Of a DNA stretch of 32,145 nt, positions 1 to 7,570 are shown piece after piece; positions within the stretch are counted from its first letter, which is position 1; each line of letters starts with the position of its first letter. Below the pieces are notes generated by a model. The model worked only from the letters and a program-made list of their open reading frames with translations, made no database searches and was not told the DNA's origin. The DNA is from Mycobacterium sp. 852002-51057_SCH5723018 (GTDB lineage: Bacteria; Actinomycetota; Actinomycetes; Mycobacteriales; Mycobacteriaceae): positions 1-32,145 of the forward strand of contig NZ_LZIR01000119.1 in NCBI RefSeq assembly GCF_001667035.1. The letters are read 5' to 3'. The translations under genes and the position numbers were made by a program.

Positions 1-120
1 ATAACTTCAAAACCCGCGCCTTCTGCCCTACGTCCGGGGGGGGTTGGGGGGTTATTATTTTCTTGGCGCCGCCCCTTCCCCGCTGCCGGCTGGGGGGGGG
101 GGGGGGGGGCGCCCCGCCCC
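1..120. other. Low-complexity contig-end sequence
   Basis: Runs of G (including one of about 18) and of C, with a short AT patch between, are unlike normal mycobacterial coding sequence. From position 121 the sequence abruptly becomes a good match to the MycP5 signal peptide. This looks like poor consensus at a contig edge rather than biology. The mycP5 reading frame happens to stay open through it but contains no credible start codon. Confidence 0.75.
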
Positions 121-1953
121 CCCATCGCCGCACTCCTGCTCACGTCGGGGGCACTAGCCGGCTTACCGCCGGCGTCCGCGATCTCGCCGCCGACGGTTGA
201 CCCGGCCGCCGTGCCGCCGGACGGTCCGCCGGGACCGCCGGCGCCGATGAAGCAGAACTCCTACTGCACCGAGGTGGGGGTGCTGCCGGGCAGCGACTTC
301 CGGTTGCAGCCTAGGTACATGGACATGCTGAACCTGCAGGAGGCGTGGCAGTTCGGCCGCGGCGCCGGCCAAAAGGTGGCCGTCATCGACACCGGTGTCA
401 CGCCGCACCCCAGGTTTCCGCACCTGCTGCCCGGCGGCGACTACATCATGGGCGGTGACGGGCTGTCCGACTGCGACGCCCACGGCACCCTCGTGGCGTC
501 GATGATCGGCGCGGCCCCGGCCAACGGCGCGGCCGCGCCGCCCGCCGCGCCGCGCAAGCCGGTCACCATTCCCACCACCGAGCCGCCGCCGAAAGCGCCG
601 CCGCCGCAGACGGTGACCTTGTCGCCGCTGCCGCAGACGGTGACGATGGTTCCGCCGCCGCCCCAGTCGCAGCAGTCGGAAGCGCCGAATCCGGGACCGG
701 TCGGAGGCCCGCCGGCACCGCAAGGACCGCCGGCACCGCCGGCACCGCAAGGGCCGCCGGCACAGCAGGCACCGCAAGGACCGCTGGCACCCGGTCAGGC
801 TCCGGCCCCCGGTCAGGCTCCGGCAGTCAACCACGCCGGCGGCACGGTGACGATACCGGGCTATTCCGGTGGTGGACAGGTGGTCGCGGTGGACAACCCG
901 AGCGGCCCGCGTCCGCTCGACCCGCCCAAACCGCCGCCGCCGCCACCGGCGCCGGCGCCGGCGCATGCCCCGGACGCGTACAGCGGCATCGCCCCGGACG
1001 TGGATATCCTCGCGATCCGTCAGTCCAGCCAGGCGTTCGGCCTCAAGGACGCCTACACCGGCGATGAGGATCCGCAGACGCGGGCCAAGATCGACGACGT
1101 CGAGACTATGGCGCGGGCGATCGTGCACGCCGCCAATCTGGGCGCCACGGTGATCAACATCTCCGACGTGACGTGCATGAGTGCCCGCAACATCATCGAC
1201 CAGCGCGCGCTGGGCGCCGCGGTGCGCTACGCGGCCGTCGACAAGAACGTCGTCATCGTGGCCGCGGCCGGCGACACCAGCAAGAAGGACTGCAAGCAGA
1301 ACCCGGCCTTCGATCCGATGCAGCCCAAGGATCCCCGCGACTGGGCCGGTGTCAGCACCGTGGTGACGCCGTCCTGGTTCAGCGATTACGTCCTGACGGT
1401 CGGGGCGGTCGACACCGACGGCCGACCGCTCACCCAGGGCAATCAGGGCCAGGCGTCCACGAGTGTCGCCGGCCCGTGGGTGGGGATCGCCGCACCGGGC
1501 ACCGACGTCATTGGGCTGTCACCGCGGGACGACGGACTGATCAACGCCATCGACGGTCCGGACAACTCGTTGCTCGTTCCGGCCGGCACCAGCTTCTCCA
1601 CCGCGATCGTCTCCGGGGTGGCCGCCCTCGTCCGCGCCAAGTACCCGCAGCTATCGGCCTACCAGGTCATCAACCGGTTGGAACGCACGTCCAGGGCACC
1701 GGCGCGGGGCGTCGACAACCAGGTCGGCTATGGGGTCGTCGACCCGGTAGCCGCGCTGACCTGGGATGTGCCCGAAGGTCCAGCAAAGCCGCCGCAGCAG
1801 CTATCGGCGCCGCTGAACCTGCCTAAACCGGCCCCGCACCGCGATTTGGTGCCAATATGGGTGGCGGCCGGTGGATTGACCGGAGCTTTACTGATCGGGG
1901 GCGCCGTGTTCGGTATAGCGATGTTCATGAAGCGAACACGGAAGCAGCAATGA
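121..1953 (+). CDS. mycP5: MycP5, ESX-5 mycosin (subtilisin-like serine protease), 5' end missing
   Basis: Membrane-anchored S8 protease of the ESX-5 type VII secretion system, acting on the periplasmic side; mycosins are needed for a stable ESX membrane complex. The frame from 121 encodes the hydrophobic part of a signal peptide (IAALLLTSGALAGLPPASA) and then the mature protein. The catalytic triad is visible: Asp in VAVIDTGV (codon 388-390), His in DAHGT (codon 481-483) and Ser in PAGTSFS (codon 1591-1593). A proline-rich insertion (about 520-960) sits between the His and Ser motifs, as in MycP5, and a C-terminal transmembrane helix (about 1840-1930) ends in a basic tail. The only in-frame start codon inside intact sequence, GTG at 211, lies after the signal peptide, so the true start is upstream and lost in the damaged first 120 bases. 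eccE5 follows 20 nt downstream. Confidence 0.95.
   Translation, partial: PIAALLLTSGALAGLPPASAISPPTVDPAAVPPDGPPGPPAPMKQNSYCTEVGVLPGSDFRLQPRYMDMLNLQEAWQFGRGAGQKVAVIDTGVTPHPRFPHLLPGGDYIMGGDGLSDCDAHGTLVASMIGAAPANGAAAPPAAPRKPVTIPTTEPPPKAPPPQTVTLSPLPQTVTMVPPPPQSQQSEAPNPGPVGGPPAPQGPPAPPAPQGPPAQQAPQGPLAPGQAPAPGQAPAVNHAGGTVTIPGYSGGGQVVAVDNPSGPRPLDPPKPPPPPPAPAPAHAPDAYSGIAPDVDILAIRQSSQAFGLKDAYTGDEDPQTRAKIDDVETMARAIVHAANLGATVINISDVTCMSARNIIDQRALGAAVRYAAVDKNVVIVAAAGDTSKKDCKQNPAFDPMQPKDPRDWAGVSTVVTPSWFSDYVLTVGAVDTDGRPLTQGNQGQASTSVAGPWVGIAAPGTDVIGLSPRDDGLINAIDGPDNSLLVPAGTSFSTAIVSGVAALVRAKYPQLSAYQVINRLERTSRAPARGVDNQVGYGVVDPVAALTWDVPEGPAKPPQQLSAPLNLPKPAPHRDLVPIWVAAGGLTGALLIGGAVFGIAMFMKRTRKQQ
709..828 (+). repeat. 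Pro/Gln-rich tandem repeats inside mycP5
   Basis: Imperfect repeats encoding P-Q-G-P-P-A-P type units run through 709-790. Two copies of a 16-base unit (ccggtcaggctccggc) follow at 791-806 and 809-824, with an 18-bp period, encoding P-G-Q-A-P-A. The block lies in the variable loop of the protease domain and keeps frame, so it should vary in length between strains without breaking the gene. Confidence 0.8.
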
Positions 1954-1973
1954 GGTCGGAGCAGCAATAGCAT

Positions 1974-3179
1974 ATGAAGGCTCAGCGAAGTTTTGGATTG
2001 TCCTTGTCGTGGGCCCGCGTCACCGCGGTGTTCCTGATCGACATCGTGATTTTGTTGGTGGCCAGTCACTGCCCGGACTCGTGGCAGGGTGAACACCACA
2101 TCGCGTTTTGGGTGGGTGTCGGCCTCGCCGCGGTGATCACCTTGCTGTCCCTGGTCACCCACCACGGCCTCACGGTGACCTCGGGCCTGGCCACCTGGCT
2201 GTGGGACTGGTCTGCCGACCCGGGCACCGCGCTGACCGCCGGTTGCACTCCCGCGGTCGACCACCAGCGCCGCTTCGGGCGCGACACGGTCGGCATACGC
2301 CAGTACGAAGGCCATCTGGTTTCGGTGATCGCGGTGGACGGCGGCGACGAGGAGGCCCCCGGCCGCCACCGCCATCGCGCGACGGCGGCCACCCTGGCGG
2401 TGCGCGCGGCCGCTGAAGGCCTGCGCCAGTTCGACATTCACCTCGACGGCATCGACATCGTCACGTTGAAGGTGCGCCGCGGGGGCCCGGACGTAAATGC
2501 CGCCGAGAAGTCGAAGCTGGACGACTGGGGGCCCGAGGAGTGGGGGGTGGTCAGCGACCAACCCGCCTCCTACATCCACCGCACCTGGCTCGTGCTGCGG
2601 ATGAACCCGCAGCGCAACGTCGCCGCGGTGGCGGCCCGCGATTCGCTGGCGTCGACGTTGGTGGCCGCCACCGAGCGGCTCGCCCAGGATCTCAACGGGC
2701 AGAGTTGTGCGGCCAGGCCGTTGACCGCCGACGAAGTCGCCGAGGTCGACAGCGCCGTGCTGGCGGACCTGGAACCGACGTGGAGCCGCCCCGGATGGCG
2801 CCACCTCAAGCACTTCAACGGCTTCGCCACCAGCTTCTGGTTGACGCCGTCGGACATCACCACCGAGACCCTGGAAGAGCTGTTGACGCCCGACGTCGGG
2901 GCCGCCGTGGTCACGATCCGGCTCGCCACCAGCGGTGGCCGGCCCCAGCTGGCGGCGTGGGTGCGCTACCACAGCGAGAAGCGCCTGCCCAGGGCCGTCT
3001 CGTCGGGCCTCAACCGGCTCACCGGGCGCCAACTGGCCGCGGTGCGCGCCAGCTTGCCCGCCCCGGCCGCTCGCCCGATTCTGGTCGTGCCGAGCCGTGA
3101 GCTGCTCGACGACGATGATTTGGTCCTGTCGGTAGGCCAGGTGCGGGAGGGCTCAGCGGGCGTGCCAGTGGCGCAATGA
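1974..3179 (+). CDS. eccE5: EccE5, ESX-5 membrane complex component
   Basis: Conserved type VII secretion membrane protein that forms the periphery of the ESX-5 inner-membrane complex with EccB5, EccC5 and EccD5. The 401-residue protein is close to the length I remember for M. tuberculosis EccE5 (about 406). Two hydrophobic helices are seen near residues 12-31 and 43-62 (AVFLIDIVILLVASHC and IAFWVGVGLAAVITLLSLV), followed by a large soluble region, which is the EccE topology. The ATG at 1974 is 20 nt after the mycP5 stop, with purine-rich sequence (gaggtcggag) upstream. The stop overlaps the eccA5 start (ATGA), so translation is probably coupled. Confidence 0.93.
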   Translation: MKAQRSFGLSLSWARVTAVFLIDIVILLVASHCPDSWQGEHHIAFWVGVGLAAVITLLSLVTHHGLTVTSGLATWLWDWSADPGTALTAGCTPAVDHQRRFGRDTVGIRQYEGHLVSVIAVDGGDEEAPGRHRHRATAATLAVRAAAEGLRQFDIHLDGIDIVTLKVRRGGPDVNAAEKSKLDDWGPEEWGVVSDQPASYIHRTWLVLRMNPQRNVAAVAARDSLASTLVAATERLAQDLNGQSCAARPLTADEVAEVDSAVLADLEPTWSRPGWRHLKHFNGFATSFWLTPSDITTETLEELLTPDVGAAVVTIRLATSGGRPQLAAWVRYHSEKRLPRAVSSGLNRLTGRQLAAVRASLPAPAARPILVVPSRELLDDDDLVLSVGQVREGSAGVPVAQ

Positions 3180-5008
3180 CGCGCTCGCAATCAACCGCCG
3201 AAGACGCCCGTAACGCCCTGGTCGCCGGCTTATTGGCGTCGGGCATCTCGGTCAATGGACTACAGCCCAGCCACAACCCGCAGGTGGCGTCGCAGATGTT
3301 CAACACCGCGACCGCCCTGGATCCGGCGATGTGCGACGCCTGGCTGGCACGGGTGCTGGCGGGGGAACAGAGCATCGACGTGCTCTCCGGCGCGTGGGCG
3401 TCGGTCAGGACATTCGGGTGGGAGACCCGCCGCCTCGGGGTCACGGACCTGCAGTTTCGCCCCGAGGTTTCCGACGGCCTGTTCCTGCGGCTGGCGATCA
3501 CCAGCGTGGAGACGCTGGCCTGCGCCTACGCCGTGGTGCTCGCCGAGGCGAAACGCTACGAGGAAGCGTCGAAGCTGCTCGACGGCGTCGAACCCCGCCA
3601 TCCCTTCGATGACGAAGTGATCAACTACGTGCGGGGGGTGCTGTACTTCCGCACCGGACGTTGGCCCGACGTGCTCGTCCAATTCCCCGAGGGCAAGCTC
3701 TGGCGGCAGCCGGAACTGAAGGCGGCCGGCGCGGCGATGGCCACCACCGCGCTGGCGTCACTCGGAGTGTTCGAAGAGGCCTTCCGGCGCGGCGAGGCCG
3801 CCGTCGAGGGCGACCGGGTGCCGGGGGCGGCCAACATCGCCCTGTACACGCAGGGCATGTGCCTGCGGCACGTCGGCCGCGAGGAGGAGGCCGTCGAGCT
3901 GCTGCGGCGGGTCTATTCGCGGGATCCGAAGTTCACCCCGGCCCGCGAGGCGTTGGACAACCCCAACTACCGGCTGGTGCTGACCGACCCGGAGACGATC
4001 GAGGCCCGCACCGACCCGTGGGATCCCGACAGCGCGCCGACCCGCGCCGAAACCGAGGCCGCCCGCCACGCCCAAGAGGCCGCCAAGTATCTGGCCGAAG
4101 GGGATGCCGAACTCAACGCGATGCTCGGCATGGAGCGGGCCAAACGGGAAATCAAGCTCATCAAGTCGACCACCAAGGTCAACCTGGCCCGCGCCAAGAT
4201 GGGCCTGCCCGTGCCGGTGACGTCGCGCCACACGTTGCTGTTCGGGCCGCCCGGGACCGGCAAGACCTCGGTGGCCCGCGCCTTTACCAAACAGCTGTGC
4301 GGACTCACGGTGCTGCGCAAGCCGCTAGTGGTCGAAACCAGCCGCACCAAGTTGCTCGGCCGGTACATGGCCGACGCCGAGAAGAACACCGAGGAGATGC
4401 TCGAGGCAGCAATCGGCGGGGCGGTCTTCTTCGACGAGATGCACACCCTGCACGAGACGGGCTACTCCCAGGGAGACCCCTACGGGAACGCGATCATCAA
4501 CACGCTGCTGCTCTACATGGAGAACCATCGCGACGAGCTGGTGGTCTTCGGCGCGGGTTATGCCAAGGCCATGGACAAAATGCTCGAGGTGAATCAGGGT
4601 CTGCGGCGGCGCTTTTCGACGGTGATCGAGTTCTTCAGCTACACCCCGGAAGAGCTTGTCGCGCTGACCAAACTGATGGGGCGGGAGAACGAGGACGTCA
4701 TCACCGACGAAGCGGCCGACGCGTTGTTGCCGTCGTACACCAGGTTCTACCTCGACGAGAGCTACTCCGAAGACGGGGATCTGATTCGCGGCATCGATAC
4801 GCTCGGCAACGCCGGCTTCGTTCGCAACGTCGTGGAGAAGGCCCGCGATCACCGTAGCTTCCGGCTGGACGACGAAGACCTCGACGCGGTGCTTTCCACT
4901 GATCTCAACGAGTTCAGCGAGGCCCAGCTGCTGCGTTTCAAGGAACTGACCCGTGAGGACCTGAGCGAGGGCCTCCAGGCGGCCGTGGCCGAGAAGAAGT
5001 CGTCGTAA
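3176..5008 (+). CDS. eccA5: EccA5, ESX-5 AAA+ ATPase
   Basis: Cytosolic CbxX/CfxQ-type AAA+ ATPase thought to release EspG chaperone-bound PE/PPE substrates for ESX-5 export. The 610-residue length matches M. tuberculosis EccA5 as I recall it. The N-terminal ~280 residues are helical and TPR-like (alternating small and hydrophobic residues, no ATPase motifs). The AAA+ domain carries Walker A GPPGTGKT at residues 357-364 and Walker B VFFDEM at 417-422, with an arginine-finger-like LRRRF further on. The start ATG overlaps the eccE5 stop by 4 nt. It is the last gene of the mycP5-eccE5-eccA5 run. The next ~730 bp carry no intact gene, so the operon probably ends here. Confidence 0.95.
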   Translation: MTRSQSTAEDARNALVAGLLASGISVNGLQPSHNPQVASQMFNTATALDPAMCDAWLARVLAGEQSIDVLSGAWASVRTFGWETRRLGVTDLQFRPEVSDGLFLRLAITSVETLACAYAVVLAEAKRYEEASKLLDGVEPRHPFDDEVINYVRGVLYFRTGRWPDVLVQFPEGKLWRQPELKAAGAAMATTALASLGVFEEAFRRGEAAVEGDRVPGAANIALYTQGMCLRHVGREEEAVELLRRVYSRDPKFTPAREALDNPNYRLVLTDPETIEARTDPWDPDSAPTRAETEAARHAQEAAKYLAEGDAELNAMLGMERAKREIKLIKSTTKVNLARAKMGLPVPVTSRHTLLFGPPGTGKTSVARAFTKQLCGLTVLRKPLVVETSRTKLLGRYMADAEKNTEEMLEAAIGGAVFFDEMHTLHETGYSQGDPYGNAIINTLLLYMENHRDELVVFGAGYAKAMDKMLEVNQGLRRRFSTVIEFFSYTPEELVALTKLMGRENEDVITDEAADALLPSYTRFYLDESYSEDGDLIRGIDTLGNAGFVRNVVEKARDHRSFRLDDEDLDAVLSTDLNEFSEAQLLRFKELTREDLSEGLQAAVAEKKSS

Positions 5009-5150
5009 TCCGCCTCGCCGTATAGTCCGCCAGCTAACGCACTCGCGGTCGTCGGCGCGGTGCTGATCAAGGGATTTCTATGAAGTCTCTTTCAATTTGC
5101 GATGCCCGCGCTTGTCGAGTTGCCGCGCGTGGGCACCGGTGCGACCATGG
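5009..5150. other. Intergenic, no gene seen
   Basis: Sequence downstream of eccA5. M. tuberculosis has lppT and then PPE28-PPE30 after eccA5; I find no lipobox or PPE start here. A 44-codon cysteine-containing ORF from the ATG at 5080 lacks a convincing ribosome-binding site and was not called. Confidence 0.5.
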
Positions 5151-5637
5151 CGCTGGGTGCTCATCGCCGAGCGACGTTTTCTGCCCGCAATGGGCTTTTG
5201 AAAAGGGGATTTAGGTCGATAGTCGCACACCGCCAGGGGTCTGGGCGGCGCGCGCCTTTGCTCGGTTCAAGCCCGCCGCCCTGCGACCTTGGCTTCGCCC
5301 CGGTAGGCTCTGTCAATCCGAAGCTCGGACGAGCGGGACCCCACGCCTGGCAAATACGGCTGGGTGGATTCGTGGCAGTTCGCGCAACCACGGCGGCACT
5401 CCCGCGAGCGACCCGGCCATGACGGGAGGTGGGGCGGACTGAGCGAATCGACGGTGACTCTAGAAACACGTTGACCGATCTTCTCCGATCCGGTCGCGGC
5501 GCTCCTGCCACCGGCTGAATCGGCTGGCGCCGAACACCCCAAAGCGCGCACCGCCGCGCTATCGGCTGCACGACGACACGCACAGCGGCCAAGAGCCCCG
5601 TAGCTGGGTCGGGCTATCCATTTTAAGGAGAAGTCCG
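5150..5637 (+). promoter_or_regulatory. Degenerate copy of the M-box/uORF leader
   Basis: Aligned by eye with the leader at 7111-7570. The segment 5292-5333 matches 7231-7272 without gaps at 30 of 42 positions, covering the 3' side of the M-box core (gaagctcggacgag against gaagctctgacgag). The GTC-GAAA-GAC hairpin, the GGTGAGGC motif and the CCGGCC/GGCCGG hairpin of the intact copy are gone. A ribosome-binding-site-like gggaggtg (5424-5431) is retained, but the uORF ATG is CTG (5439-5441) and the frame stops early. The 12-mer ctgaatcggctg at 5515-5526 is identical to 7449-7460 and lies 123 nt before the PE start, against 122 nt in the intact copy. It probably no longer senses Mg2+. Confidence 0.6.
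5515..5526 (+). repeat. Shared leader 12-mer, copy 1
   Basis: The sequence ctgaatcggctg is identical to 7449-7460. Both copies sit 122-123 nt before a PE start codon. In the intact copy it spans the uORF stop codon. The flanks are also similar (gatccg and cggc blocks about 30 nt upstream). Confidence 0.75.
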
Positions 5638-5733
5638 ATGAATTTTGTTGTGATACACCGGAAGTCGCTGGCCGTTGCGGCCTGTGCTCCCGACGCGACC
5701 ACCTTACCCGCCCGCGCGGGCGCTGCCGGTTAG
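5638..5733 (+). pseudogene. Remnant of a PE gene
   Basis: A strong ribosome-binding site and ATG (aaggagaagtccgatg) matches the PE gene at 7571 at 14 of 16 positions. The first ~15 codons read MNFVVIHRKSLAVAA, clearly the PE N-terminus (compare MSFVITRPEALAAAA). Similarity then stops and a TAG closes the frame after 31 codons, where an intact PE domain needs ~95-100. The stop lies 11 nt before the ATG of the next PPE gene, which is the normal place for a PE partner. It is best read as a PE gene collapsed by an internal deletion. The peptide may still be translated and could serve only to couple translation into the PPE gene. Confidence 0.75.
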
Positions 5734-5744
5734 GGGCGGTGGCA

Positions 5745-7025
5745 ATGGATTTCGGAGCCTTACCACCGGAAGTCAACTCCGCTCGCATCTACGCCGGGCC
5801 GGGCTCGGCGCCGATGATGGCGGCCGCGACGGCCTGGGCGGCGGTGGCCGCGGAACTCGGTTCCACCGCAGCCTCATACGAGTCGGTGATCTCGGTACTG
5901 ACCGGCGAAGGCTGGATGGGACCGGCGTCCGCATCGATGGTGTCCGCGGCCGCGCCCTACGTGACGTGGATGAGCCTCACCGGGGCGCTTGCCCAGCAGA
6001 CCTCCGCCCAGGCCGCGGCGGCGGCGGGGGCCTACGAGGCCGCGTTCGCCATGACGGTGCCGCCGGCCGAGGTAGCGGCCAACCGCGCACTGCTCATGGT
6101 GCTGGTCGCAACCAATTTCATCGGGCAGAACACCGCCGCGATCGCGGCCACCGAGGCCCAATACGGCGAAATGTGGGCGCAGGACGCGGCGGCGATGTAC
6201 GGCTACGCCGGAGGCTCGGCTGCCGCGTCGACGCTGACGCCGTTCGACCAACCGGCGGAGACCACCAACCCGGCCGGGCAGCTCGCGCAATCCTCGGCGG
6301 TGGCGCAAGCCGCGGGCACACCGGCGGGCACCGGCGCCCAGATGGTGGACCAACTGATGTCCGCGGTTCAGACTGCGCTGCAAGGGCTTTCGTCGCCGGT
6401 GTCCGCCTCGAATCCCGCGGCCGCCATTCCGGGGCAGGGCATCTTTGCCGACCTGTTGAACTTCCTGGACGGGGCGGACGGAAACGCCTACGGGACCTTC
6501 CTGAACTCCTCGCTGTTCAACGGATTCGTCTCGGCCGGCTACGTCAGCCCCGCCGTCATCGAGCCGGCCGTCACGGGTGCGATGGCCGATGTCAACGCGG
6601 TATCGGTCGCCGCCCAGCCGGCGGCCGCCGCGCTGCCGCCGATGGGCGCCGGCTCCGGTAATGAGCTATGGACACCCCTGGTGACACCGCCCGCCGCCGG
6701 CATGGCGGCCGCTTCGGCAGGCATGCCGGGCGTGGACCTGAGCGGGGTCTCGGCCGGCACCAACCAGGCGGCTCTGGTCGGGCGATTGTCGGTGCCGCAG
6801 AGCTGGACGGTGGCCGCGCAGGTGGCGAATCCGGCGGGCGCCACGTTCCCGGGCGGCGGCTGGACAAGTGCCGTCGGGCCGGCCGCCGGCGCAGCGAACC
6901 CGGTTCCCCCGGGCATGCCGGGGGTGCCCGGCATGCCCGCCGCCACGGCTGGTTACGGGTTCGGCCATGGCCCCCGCTACGGATTCCGCCCGACCGTGAT
7001 GCCGCGCCCGCCGGCCGCCGGATGA
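5745..7025 (+). CDS. PPE family protein, PPE-SVP subgroup (without an intact PE partner)
   Basis: Surface or outer-membrane-directed protein normally exported by ESX-5 as a PE/PPE heterodimer. The start MDFGALPPEVNS is a textbook PPE motif, with a helical PPE domain of ~180 residues including a WMG (WxG) turn near residue 60. The C-terminal region has the SVP motif (VGRLSVPQSW) and ends in YGFRPTVMPRPPAAG, almost the same ending as the PPE31-like protein at 7886, so the two are paralogues. ATG 5745 is chosen because taggggcgg lies at good spacing before it; GTG 5739 would add two residues. Its expected PE partner upstream is only a 31-codon remnant, so this 426-residue protein must pair with another PE, perhaps the one at 7571, or be non-functional. 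Confidence 0.93.
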   Translation: MDFGALPPEVNSARIYAGPGSAPMMAAATAWAAVAAELGSTAASYESVISVLTGEGWMGPASASMVSAAAPYVTWMSLTGALAQQTSAQAAAAAGAYEAAFAMTVPPAEVAANRALLMVLVATNFIGQNTAAIAATEAQYGEMWAQDAAAMYGYAGGSAAASTLTPFDQPAETTNPAGQLAQSSAVAQAAGTPAGTGAQMVDQLMSAVQTALQGLSSPVSASNPAAAIPGQGIFADLLNFLDGADGNAYGTFLNSSLFNGFVSAGYVSPAVIEPAVTGAMADVNAVSVAAQPAAAALPPMGAGSGNELWTPLVTPPAAGMAAASAGMPGVDLSGVSAGTNQAALVGRLSVPQSWTVAAQVANPAGATFPGGGWTSAVGPAAGAANPVPPGMPGVPGMPAATAGYGFGHGPRYGFRPTVMPRPPAAG

Positions 7026-7068
7026 CCGCCCGGAGAGGGTGATTTGTTGCAACCATGTGGCAGTTGGG

Positions 7069-7097
7069 TTGACTCTGCGGCTTCCCGAGTGCACCAT
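7069..7097 (+). promoter_or_regulatory. Possible promoter for the M-box transcript
   Basis: TTGACT at 7069-7074, a 17-nt spacer, then CACCAT at 7092-7097. The -35 is good and the -10 poor. A start near 7104 would fall just ahead of the riboswitch. The site is weak by sequence alone. Confidence 0.3.
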
Positions 7098-7110
7098 GGC
7101 CTCTGCATGC

Positions 7111-7277
7111 ACCTCGCTAGGTGAGGCGTCCGCACGGATAAAGGCCACTGACCTCGAACGTCGAAAGACGCCCAGGGTCAGGACAGCTCTTCCCGGCTTA
7201 AGGGTTGAGCCCAAGTGGCTTCCGGCCGTTGCTTCGGCCGGATACGCCGTGCGGTGCCGAAGCTCTGACGAGAGGGG
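7111..7277 (+). ncRNA. M-box (ykoK) magnesium riboswitch
   Basis: The M-box family binds several Mg2+ ions and lowers expression of downstream genes when Mg2+ is plentiful. The segment carries its signature blocks in order: gctaggtgaggcg (7116-7128), the GTC-GAAA-GAC hairpin running into gacgcc (7160-7172), and the 3' core gccgaagctctgacgag (7256-7272). Visible helices are ggcgtc/gacgcc (7125-7130 with 7167-7172), TGACC/GGTCA (7149-7153 with 7176-7180), CCGGCC/GGCCGG (7222-7227 with 7236-7241) and a closing CTCG/CGAG. An M-box is known upstream of PE20 in M. tuberculosis, and mgtC lies later in the same gene cluster here. I could not identify a clear intrinsic terminator downstream, so the switch may work through Rho or translation. 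Confidence 0.9.
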
Positions 7278-7371
7278 TGCCGTGTTCGGGTGTTATATCC
7301 CGGACTCTCCTCCCCAGTGTGCAAGGTAACGGCATCCACGTGTGCCCAGGCTGTGAGGAGGTGAGAGCGAA

Positions 7372-7452
7372 ATGAGTCCTGACGATAGTCCGTATTCCAG
7401 ATCGACGACCATTTCGTTGCGATCCGACCCCGGCCCGTTGCCCACAGTCTGA
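7372..7452 (+). CDS. 26-codon upstream ORF (leader peptide) between M-box and PE
   Basis: ATG 7372 follows a very strong ribosome-binding site (gaggaggtgag, 7356-7366) and opens a 26-codon frame ending in TGA at 7450-7452. The peptide is rich in Ser, Asp and Pro and ends PLPTV. It has no homologue I recognise. The position, about 95 nt after the riboswitch and 118 nt before the PE start, suggests a regulatory leader whose translation could shield RNA from Rho or pass on the riboswitch signal. In the decayed upstream leader the ribosome-binding site survives but the ATG is CTG and the frame is broken. Coding status is inferred only from the ribosome-binding site and position. Confidence 0.5.
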   Translation: MSPDDSPYSRSTTISLRSDPGPLPTV

Positions 7453-7460
7453 ATCGGCTG
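7449..7460 (+). repeat. Shared leader 12-mer, copy 2
   Basis: Identical to 5515-5526 and spanning the stop codon of the 26-codon upstream ORF. Its conservation in an otherwise diverged leader suggests either recent duplication or a functional RNA or DNA element. Confidence 0.7.
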
Positions 7461-7570
7461 ACCCGACGACCGCGTCCGCACCTTTGCGGTTCGCGGGTTC
7501 GTCGCGGCGCTGCGCGGAAAGTGGCCACCCGCCCGGGGCTGCGGTCGCCCTTTCCGTGAGGAGAACTCCG

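Noticed and set aside
709..828. Tandem repeats considered as a CRISPR array
   Set aside because: They are in-frame codon repeats inside mycP5 with no spacer pattern.
5080..5214. 44-codon Cys-containing ORF beginning at ATG 5080
   Set aside because: No ribosome-binding site, and it lies in decayed intergenic DNA; cysteine spacing matches nothing I know.
5102..5422. 106-codon forward ORF after eccA5
   Set aside because: No ribosome-binding site or recognisable family; it overlaps the decayed leader, which explains the sequence better.
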